Source of the DNA: Alcaligenaceae bacterium
GTDB lineage: Bacteria; Pseudomonadota; Gammaproteobacteria; Burkholderiales; Burkholderiaceae_B
NCBI GenBank assembly: GCA_012511095.1
Contig: JAAZGT010000175.1
Coordinates: 1-5,877, forward strand
Direction of reading: 5' to 3'
Length of the DNA stretch: 5,877 bases
Part shown: positions 1-5,059 of the stretch, in pieces
How positions within the stretch are numbered: the stretch's first letter is position 1
Layout: each line of letters begins with the position of its first letter
The notes under the pieces: model-generated
The model's database searches: none
The model's input: the letters and a program-made list of their open reading frames with translations, nothing else
Told to the model about the DNA's origin: nothing
Position numbers and translations under genes: made by a program

Positions 1-155
1 CCAAGGAGCATGTCACGTACTGTGCCACCACCTAAGGCAGTAATAAAAGCGATCAGAGCAACGCCGAATAAGTCCATATTACGGCGACCAGCAGCTAAAG
101 CGCCAGACATGGCTTCGGCGGTAATAGCAATAACAAAAATATAGGTTAAAACCAT
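1..155 (-). CDS. UPF0126 / glycine-transporter-family inner-membrane protein, N-terminal part (runs off left edge)
   Basis: Seen: translating the minus strand from ATG at 155 gives 51 codons to the window edge, beginning MVLTYIFVIAITAEAMSGAL and continuing through AAGRRNMDLFGV and TALGGGTVRDMLLG. The pattern is a hydrophobic helix, then a small-residue SGALAAGRR segment, then a second helix ending in GGGTVRD. Known: this is the signature of the first half of UPF0126 (YicG/YadS-like) proteins, small polytopic membrane proteins of about 200 residues. Their Pfam domain is called a glycine transporter because the genes often follow glycine riboswitches. That context holds here, since a tandem glycine aptamer lies directly upstream. 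Inferred role: glycine or small amino-acid movement across the inner membrane; biochemical support for the family is thin. The start is chosen on family fit; no good Shine-Dalgarno sits next to it, and the strong one upstream precedes an out-of-frame ATG at 171. It is divergent from nosR and probably unrelated to denitrification. Confidence 0.88.
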   Translation of the reverse strand, partial: MVLTYIFVIAITAEAMSGALAAGRRNMDLFGVALIAFITALGGGTVRDMLL

Positions 156-182
156 CAGAAATTCTACGCATTGTTATGCCAC

Positions 183-366
183 TCCCTCTGTTCTTTTACC
201 TGAGAGTTTTTGTAGCAGGCGCTACTTGCCCCTTCGGTGGGTTATCAATGTAACCACTCTCCAGTTGGCGAAAAATGGAATGTGCAGTGCTTGGGCCTGA
301 GCGTTTATGGGAGTTTGCGCCTTCGGCGGGTGCTATGAGGTGCATAACACCACTCTCCTGCGACAA
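183..366 (-). ncRNA. Tandem glycine riboswitch (two aptamers) in the leader of the UPF0126 gene
   Basis: Read on the minus strand. The first aptamer (about 360 to 290) has GGAGAGTGG at 358-350, the core GCCGAAGGCGCAAACTCCC, and then CGCTCAGGC. The second (about 263 to 186) has GGAGAGTGG at 262-254, the core CACCGAAGGGGCAAG, and then ACTCTCAGGTAAAAGAACAG. Known: paired blocks of GGAGAG, CCGAAGG(G)GCAA and CTCAGG with AAAG..ACAGAG define the gcvT-type glycine riboswitch, usually two aptamers joined by a short linker. The order, spacing and both copies match. The second copy is closer to consensus than the first. Inferred control: the ACTCTC strand of aptamer 2 (207-202) is complementary, with one G-U pair, to GGGAGT (186-181), which contains the only good Shine-Dalgarno. 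This suggests glycine-dependent exposure of the ribosome site, i.e. a translational ON switch. No poly-U terminator is visible before the gene. Confidence 0.93.
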
Positions 367-372
367 GCTTAA

Positions 373-378
373 ATTATA
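373..378 (-). promoter_or_regulatory. -10 box of the riboswitch/UPF0126 transcript
   Basis: On the minus strand the sequence reads cgTATAATtt, a perfect sigma-70 -10 hexamer. It would place the transcription start around 366-370, immediately before the first glycine aptamer, which is the expected geometry. No good -35 hexamer stands 16-18 bp upstream and there is no extended -10 TG, so the call rests on the -10 match and its position. Confidence 0.55.
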
Positions 379-449
379 CGATATGGCAAATTAAAGCGCT
401 TTGTGTTCAGATTTAAATCACAATAAATTTTTTGTATTAATTTTAAGCC

Positions 450-488
450 CTTTTAGTTCATAGGGGTTTTCACTAAAAGACTATGAAC
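450..488. repeat. Two interleaved 8-bp inverted repeats (A-B-A'-B' order)
   Basis: Arm A CTTTTAGT (450-457) pairs with A' ACTAAAAG (472-479). Arm B GTTCATAG (456-463) pairs with B' CTATGAAC (481-488). A and B share two bases. Both pairs are perfect and lie in the control region between the divergent promoters. They could be overlapping protein operators, or, if transcribed, a pseudoknot-type or alternative-hairpin structure. I do not recognise either as a known regulator site, and AT-rich DNA makes chance repeats fairly common. Confidence 0.4.
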
Positions 489-494
489 AAAGGC

Positions 495-511
495 TATTAT
501 TTGTCATAATA
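495..511. repeat. Short dyad TATTAT-N5-ATAATA in the nosR control region
   Basis: Perfect 6-bp inverted repeat with a 5-bp centre (TTGTC) in AT-rich intergenic DNA. It resembles a small dimeric-regulator operator in size, but it matches no motif that I can name, and its simple A/T content makes chance occurrence plausible. Confidence 0.25.
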
Positions 512-527
512 AATCCTGAGGCAAGAA

Positions 528-556
528 TTGTGATGGATAACTATTCAGCTTAAGAT
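528..556 (+). promoter_or_regulatory. Candidate nosR promoter (TTGTGA - 17 bp - TAAGAT)
   Basis: TTGTGA at 528-533 and TAAGAT at 551-556 each match four of six bases of the sigma-70 -35 and -10 consensus, at the ideal 17-bp spacing. The predicted start near 563 leaves a leader of about 100 bases before nosR. The -10 overlaps the left arm of the NsrR-like dyad, which is how a steric repressor site would be placed. Other AT-rich -10 candidates exist downstream (for example TAATAT at 608-613), so this is only the best-supported choice. Confidence 0.3.
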
Positions 557-574
557 GTATTTTTTATACATCTT
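552..574. promoter_or_regulatory. NsrR-like operator upstream of nosR
   Basis: Left arm AAGATGTATTT (552-562), one central T (563), right arm TTATACATCTT (564-574). The core dyad TTAAGATGTAT / ATACATCTTAA (550-560 / 566-576) is a perfect 11-bp inverted repeat. Known: NsrR, the nitric-oxide-sensing Rrf2-family Fe-S repressor, binds two 11-bp half-sites of the form AAGATGYATTT in inverted order, separated by 1 bp. The left arm fits exactly and the right arm differs only near the centre. Inferred: NO relieves repression of nosRZD. Alternative: a simple RNA hairpin with a T5 loop. No U-tract follows it, so it does not look like a terminator. Confidence 0.62.
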
Positions 575-650
575 AATGCGCTCAAAAAGATTCAAATAAT
601 ATATATCTAATATAAGCAGAAGTAGTTTAAAGCCCTTAGATAAACAAGCA

Positions 651-656
651 GGAGAG
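651..656 (+). promoter_or_regulatory. Ribosome binding site fixing the GTG start of nosR
   Basis: GGAGAG lies 4 bases before GTG at 661. The next in-frame ATG (679) would be 22 bases away with no Shine-Dalgarno of its own, so the GTG is the supported start. Confidence 0.75.
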
Positions 657-660
657 TATT

Positions 661-3039
661 GTGCAATATTCACAACCTATGCAAATAAATCATCTAAGTG
701 ATTATCAAACGTCGACAGCAAAGTCATTTTTAATGTTTTTACTAAGCTGTACGCTCATCTTCTCCTGTGTTTTGTTTAGCTCTATTGCACATGCACAGGC
801 TAATCCGCGTTTAGCAGAGTTTTTAGGCAAGGTCCAAGCTTCTGAGTTATTTCCAGGTGCCGATGGTTATGGTGCGGTGCAAGGTACGCCACCAATTGCC
901 GAAGTCTTTAAGGGAAAAGAGGCGGTTGGTTATGTCTTTCTAACCACGGATGTAGTCAATACCCGTGGTTATTCTAGTAAGCCCATTGATACCTTAATCG
1001 CCCTAGATAATGAGGGTGCTATCGTTGGAGCAAAGCTTGTAGAGCACCATGAGCCAATTGTCTTAATTGGTATCCCCGAAGCCAAAATGGTCGATTTCAT
1101 TAACGGTTATGTAGGCATGAATTTAATCAAAAATCCACTGCCTATTGGTGCACCGCCACCGGTGGATATGATTAGTGGAGCAACCGTAACGCTAATGGTA
1201 ATTGGCGATAGTATTCTTAGATCGTCAAGAATCATGGGCCAGGCTTATGGCATTGGTATGCCTAAAGAAGCAGCAACTTCTGAAGTAGCGACAGCCGCCA
1301 AAGCAGAGCATAAGGTGATAAACCCTGATTTATTAGAGGTTAAATCGTGGGAAACCTTATTAGAAGAAGGCGCAGTAGCTAATTTACACCTTAATGTCGC
1401 TGAGGTTAATCAGCTCTTTGTGGACTCAGGTCGTAAAGATGCAGATCGTAAACCACAAGCAGGTGATCCTGAAAATAATTTCATTGATTTGTATGCTGCG
1501 GTGGTATCAGCGCCTACCATTGGTCGTAGTCTTTTAGGTGAGGCCGAGTTTAAGTATATGCAATCTCGCCTCAAAGAGGGACAACACGCTTTATTAATAG
1601 CGGGCGATGGTATTTATTCTTTTAAAGGCTCAGGTTATGTGCGTGGTGGTATTTTTGACCGCTTCGATATTATTCAGGGTGAGCATAGTTTCCGTTTTAC
1701 CGATTTAGAGCATAAACGTTTATATGATGTGATGGCCGAGGGTTCGCCTCGATTTAAAGAGGTTGGCTTGTTCTTTGTGTCTACGGATTATGACTTTTTT
1801 GACCCAACAGAGCCATGGCGTTTACAGCTGTTAATTCAGCGTGAAATTACGGTTCATGAAAAGATTTTCTTGCCAGTGGACTTAAATTATCACTTACCAG
1901 CCATGTACACCATGGACGACCCTACAGTCGCTGCAACACCAACCCCAAGCACTGCACCAGCAACATCAACACAAGCAACTATTACAGGGCCTGTTGATCA
2001 TCAGGTACAAGATGCGACACAGATGTTCGATGATGAAATTCCTTTATGGCAAATCATCTGGAAATCTAAAACACCCCAAATTGCGGTGATTATCTTTGCT
2101 TTATTCTTGCTTGGCTTGGTGTTTTTCTTCCAGCATGCCTTGGCTAAACGAGAGAAGTTATATAACTATTTCCGTACGGGCTTCTTATTGTTTAGTCTTT
2201 TCTATGTGGGCTGGTATGCCAATGCTCAGCTATCAGTGGTCAATGTGTTGACCTTTACCTCGTCGCTGCAGACGGGTTTTAATTGGGAATACTTCCTGAT
2301 GGATCCCATCGTCTTTATTCTCTGGTCAGCGACAGCGATCTCCATGATTTTCTGGAACCGAGGTGCTTTCTGTGGTTGGTTATGTCCATTTGGTTCTTTA
2401 CAAGAACTACTTAATAAGGTGGCGAAAAAGATTGGTATTAAACAGATCAAAGTGCCTTATGCAATTCACCATCGGGCAGCAGCTATTAAGTATGTGATCT
2501 TTATTGTGCTATTTGGTTTTTCCTTATATGACTTGGCTTTTGCCGAGAAATTAGCTGAGGTAGAACCATTTAAGACTGCCATTATTCTGAAGTTCCTACG
2601 AAGTTGGCCATTTGTGACCTTTGCGGTCTTATTGCTGGTGGCAGGCTTATTTATTGAGCGTTTCTACTGTCGATATTTATGTGCTCTGGGCGCGGGTCTG
2701 GCTATTCCTGCACGCTTGCGTATTTTTGACTGGTTACGTCGCTACAAAATGTGTGGCGATCCATGTCAACGATGTGCGGTGGAATGTCCGGTTGATGCGA
2801 TTACGCCTGAGGGCCCAATTGAACCAAATGAGTGTATTCAATGTTTGCATTGTCAGATGTTGTATTTACACGAGAAGAAATGTCCGGAGCTGCTCCAGCG
2901 CGCGGCTAAAAAACGTCGTCGCGCTGCTCCAGGCAAGGAAGCACAAGCAGCACCTGTGTTTACTGAAGAGGTATTACGCTTTATGCCTAATGCCACTGCT
3001 TTTGAAGCAAAACCTAAAAATATAAAAAACGATAAGTAG
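661..3039 (+). CDS. nosR: NosR, membrane flavo-iron-sulfur protein for N2O reductase expression and electron supply
   Basis: 792 residues, slightly longer than typical NosR. Order of parts: export signal/membrane segment about 22-44 ending AHAQA; periplasmic FMN-binding domain about 80-190 with the flavinylation motif D169-M-I-S-G-A-T175, whose final Thr is the expected covalent FMN acceptor; a second periplasmic region about 225-415; a Pro/Thr/Ala/Ser-rich linker 421-443; five membrane segments near 473-491, 505-525, 546-565, 608-627 and 649-667. Cytoplasmic cysteine motifs are C571-GWL-C575-P and C670-RYL-C674. Two ferredoxin-like [4Fe-4S] sites are formed by C698/C702/C705/C709-P and C725/C728/C731/C741-P. 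The tail is basic (KKRRR, 750-754). Known: NosR is required for nos transcription and for passing electrons, probably from quinol, to NosZ. It starts at GTG with a GGAG site, and nosZ follows 68 bp later. The second motif has Ala675 rather than the Pro of a full CxxxCP. Family assignment is secure. Confidence 0.97.
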   Translation: MQYSQPMQINHLSDYQTSTAKSFLMFLLSCTLIFSCVLFSSIAHAQANPRLAEFLGKVQASELFPGADGYGAVQGTPPIAEVFKGKEAVGYVFLTTDVVNTRGYSSKPIDTLIALDNEGAIVGAKLVEHHEPIVLIGIPEAKMVDFINGYVGMNLIKNPLPIGAPPPVDMISGATVTLMVIGDSILRSSRIMGQAYGIGMPKEAATSEVATAAKAEHKVINPDLLEVKSWETLLEEGAVANLHLNVAEVNQLFVDSGRKDADRKPQAGDPENNFIDLYAAVVSAPTIGRSLLGEAEFKYMQSRLKEGQHALLIAGDGIYSFKGSGYVRGGIFDRFDIIQGEHSFRFTDLEHKRLYDVMAEGSPRFKEVGLFFVSTDYDFFDPTEPWRLQLLIQREITVHEKIFLPVDLNYHLPAMYTMDDPTVAATPTPSTAPATSTQATITGPVDHQVQDATQMFDDEIPLWQIIWKSKTPQIAVIIFALFLLGLVFFFQHALAKREKLYNYFRTGFLLFSLFYVGWYANAQLSVVNVLTFTSSLQTGFNWEYFLMDPIVFILWSATAISMIFWNRGAFCGWLCPFGSLQELLNKVAKKIGIKQIKVPYAIHHRAAAIKYVIFIVLFGFSLYDLAFAEKLAEVEPFKTAIILKFLRSWPFVTFAVLLLVAGLFIERFYCRYLCALGAGLAIPARLRIFDWLRRYKMCGDPCQRCAVECPVDAITPEGPIEPNECIQCLHCQMLYLHEKKCPELLQRAAKKRRRAAPGKEAQAAPVFTEEVLRFMPNATAFEAKPKNIKNDK

Positions 3040-3074
3040 CCAAATTCGACTATTTATTAAAAATTAAAATTAAC

Positions 3075-3087
3075 GTGCTTTAAGCAC
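3075..3087. repeat. Perfect 6-1-6 palindrome GTGCTT-T-AAGCAC in the nosR-nosZ gap
   Basis: The two arms are exactly complementary around a single T. In RNA it would form a short hairpin (GUGCU/AGCAC, loop UUA) 7 bases before the AAAGAGGT ribosome site of nosZ. No U-run follows, so it is not an intrinsic terminator. It might protect the nosZ 5' end or mark a processing site, or it might be a regulator half-site pair; none of these is shown by the sequence. Confidence 0.4.
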
Positions 3088-3107
3088 AAACCTTAAAGAG
3101 GTCTGTT

Positions 3108-5045
3108 ATGAAAGATCAAGATGATAAAAAACCAATTCTTGAGATGAAACGTCGTCGCTTCTTAGGCGCTGCGGCCGCTACAGGGGCTGCTGGTATTGCC
3201 GGTGGCGTTGGTATACCAAAGGTGTTTGGAGGCAAGGAGGCACTTGCTCAAGCTAAAGGCAAAGAGGGCACTCTAGACCACACTGTGGGTCCAGGTGAGC
3301 TTGATGAGTATTACGCTTTTAACTCGGGTGGTCAGTCTGGTGAAATCCGTATCTTGGGCTTGCCTTCGATGCGTGAGTTAATGCGTATTCCAGTGTTTAA
3401 TATGTGTAGTGCCACTGGTTGGGGTCGCACTAACGAGAGTTTGGAGGTGCTTAATGGCAATATTACACCGGAAACAGCTCAGTTCTTAAAAGATCAGAAT
3501 ATGCGCTGTTTACCAAACGGTGACGCGCATCACCCGCATATGTCTTTTACCGACCAGACCTATGACGGCCGTTATATTTACATTAATGACAAAGCCAATA
3601 CACGCGTAGCTCGCATTCGTTGTGATGTGATGAAAACCGACAAGATTGTTGAGTTACCTAACGTTTCAGCGGTTCACGGTTTACGTCCACAGCGTTATCC
3701 AAAAACGGGTTATGTATTTTGTAATGGTGAACACATTGTGCCTATTCCAAATGACGGTAGTGTCATGGATAACCACAAGGAAAACTTCTTTGCTGTCTAT
3801 ACCGCGGTTGATGGTGAAACCATGGAGATTGCATGGCAGGTTAAAGTCGATGGTAACCTAGATAATGGTGATGCGGATTACCAAGGTAAATACTCTTTTG
3901 CAACCTGCTATAACTCGGAGCAAGGTCTAACCTTAGCTGAGTCTTCTGCTTATGAGCAAGACTGGGTGGTTGTCTTTAATATTAAGCGTATTGAAGAGGC
4001 AATTGAAAAGGGTGATTATGAGGAAATCAACGGTTGTAAGATGGTTGATGGTCGTCATGGTTCACCTTATACCCGCTATATTCCAATCCCTAACTCACCG
4101 CACGGATGTAATGCAGCACCTGATGGCATTCACATCGCACTTAACGGTAAAATTTCTCCAACCGTGACCTTAATTGATGTGCGCACTTTAGATGATTTGT
4201 TTGATGACAAGATCGAACCGCGTGATTGTGTTGTGGCAGAGCCTCAATTAGGTTTAGGTCCACTACATACAGCCTTTGATGGTCGTGGCAATGCTTACAC
4301 CACGCTCTTTATTGATAGCCAGTTAGTCAAATGGAATATTGACTTAGCGAGACGTCAGTATGCCGGTGAAGATGTTGACCCAATCATTCAAAAGCTCGAT
4401 GTTCACTATCAGCCAGGTCATAACCACTCAACCATGGGTGAAACTAAAGACGCCGATGGTAAGTGGCTAGTGTCCTTGAACAAGTTCTCTAAAGACCGTT
4501 ATCTTAACGTTGGTCCATTGAAGCCCGAAAATGATCAATTAATTGATATTTCTGGCGATGAGATGCGACTTGTGGCTGACGTGCCAAGCTTTGCGGAGCC
4601 GCATGATATGCTGTTGGTACATCGTTCCATTGTGAACCCTAAAAACGTTTGGGACGAAGACGATCCGCAGTGGGAGACCGCTAGACAACAAGCTAAGGCA
4701 GATGGTGTTAACTTAAGAATGGATAATAAAATTATCAGAGATGGTAATAAGGTCCGTGTTTATATGACATCAACTGCGCCACAGTTTGGTATCAGTCAAT
4801 TTGAAGTAAACCAAGGTGATGAAGTAACTGTCTACGTGACCAACGTTGAGGTGATTGAGGATTTATCTCACGGCTTTACGCTTGAAGGTCACGGGATTGC
4901 GATGGAGGTTTCTCCAGGACAAACAGCATCTGTTACTTATGTTGCTTCACGTCCAGGCGTTCATTGGTACTATTGTCAGTGGTTCTGCCATGCGTTACAC
5001 ATGGAGATGGCCGGTCAGATGTTCGTACATCCAAAAAAGGCTTAA
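3108..5045 (+). CDS. nosZ: NosZ, nitrous-oxide reductase (clade I, Tat-exported)
   Basis: 645 residues, the usual clade I length. It catalyses N2O + 2H+ + 2e- to N2 + H2O in the periplasm as a head-to-tail dimer, the last step of denitrification. Tat signal: K14-R15-R16-R17-F18-L19 followed by an Ala/Gly-rich segment and a likely cut after AQA49. The seven-bladed propeller domain supplies the CuZ ligands: H141 and H142 (DAHHPH), H190 (SAVHG), H332 (SPHGC), H387 (PLHTAF), H438 (QPGHNH; H440 is the alternative reading) and H499 (EPHDM). The C-terminal cupredoxin domain (about 545-645) has the CuA ligands H588, C623, W625, C627, H631 and M634 in CQWFCHALHMEM. Ligands were placed by comparison with remembered Pseudomonas stutzeri numbering. 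The ATG at 3108 has AAAGAGGT 5 bases upstream and sits just before the twin-arginine motif, so the start is well supported. No key residue is missing, so the enzyme should be active if matured by NosDFY. Confidence 0.98.
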   Translation: MKDQDDKKPILEMKRRRFLGAAAATGAAGIAGGVGIPKVFGGKEALAQAKGKEGTLDHTVGPGELDEYYAFNSGGQSGEIRILGLPSMRELMRIPVFNMCSATGWGRTNESLEVLNGNITPETAQFLKDQNMRCLPNGDAHHPHMSFTDQTYDGRYIYINDKANTRVARIRCDVMKTDKIVELPNVSAVHGLRPQRYPKTGYVFCNGEHIVPIPNDGSVMDNHKENFFAVYTAVDGETMEIAWQVKVDGNLDNGDADYQGKYSFATCYNSEQGLTLAESSAYEQDWVVVFNIKRIEEAIEKGDYEEINGCKMVDGRHGSPYTRYIPIPNSPHGCNAAPDGIHIALNGKISPTVTLIDVRTLDDLFDDKIEPRDCVVAEPQLGLGPLHTAFDGRGNAYTTLFIDSQLVKWNIDLARRQYAGEDVDPIIQKLDVHYQPGHNHSTMGETKDADGKWLVSLNKFSKDRYLNVGPLKPENDQLIDISGDEMRLVADVPSFAEPHDMLLVHRSIVNPKNVWDEDDPQWETARQQAKADGVNLRMDNKIIRDGNKVRVYMTSTAPQFGISQFEVNQGDEVTVYVTNVEVIEDLSHGFTLEGHGIAMEVSPGQTASVTYVASRPGVHWYYCQWFCHALHMEMAGQMFVHPKKA

Positions 5046-5059
5046 TTGAGTGAGTATCA

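Noticed and set aside
405..424. CRP-like TGTG...TCACA pair
   Set aside because: The half-sites are separated by about 11 bases rather than the 6 that CRP requires.
528..541. FNR-like site TTGTG-ATGG-ATAAC
   Set aside because: Only six of ten conserved positions agree and neither half-site is intact.
550..576. Possible intrinsic terminator hairpin
   Set aside because: The stem is perfect, but the Ts are in the loop and no U-tract follows on either strand; position and half-site match favour an operator.
2226..2450. 74-codon open frame on the minus strand inside nosR
   Set aside because: Lies wholly antisense to the conserved membrane and CxxxCP part of nosR and shows no recognisable protein features.
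2889..2932. 10-bp direct repeat GCTGCTCCAG (2889-2898 and 2923-2932)
   Set aside because: Lies in the Ala/Arg-rich coding tail of nosR, the copies are in different frames, and there is no sign of a mobile element or target-site structure.
2621..3025. 134-codon + strand open frame overlapping the 3' end of nosR
   Set aside because: Out-of-frame shadow of the cysteine-rich NosR C-terminus; the Cys-rich look is a by-product of the real frame.
3646..5049. Three short + strand open frames within nosZ
   Set aside because: All overlap the intact nosZ frame, and their translations look like frame-shifted nosZ rather than proteins.
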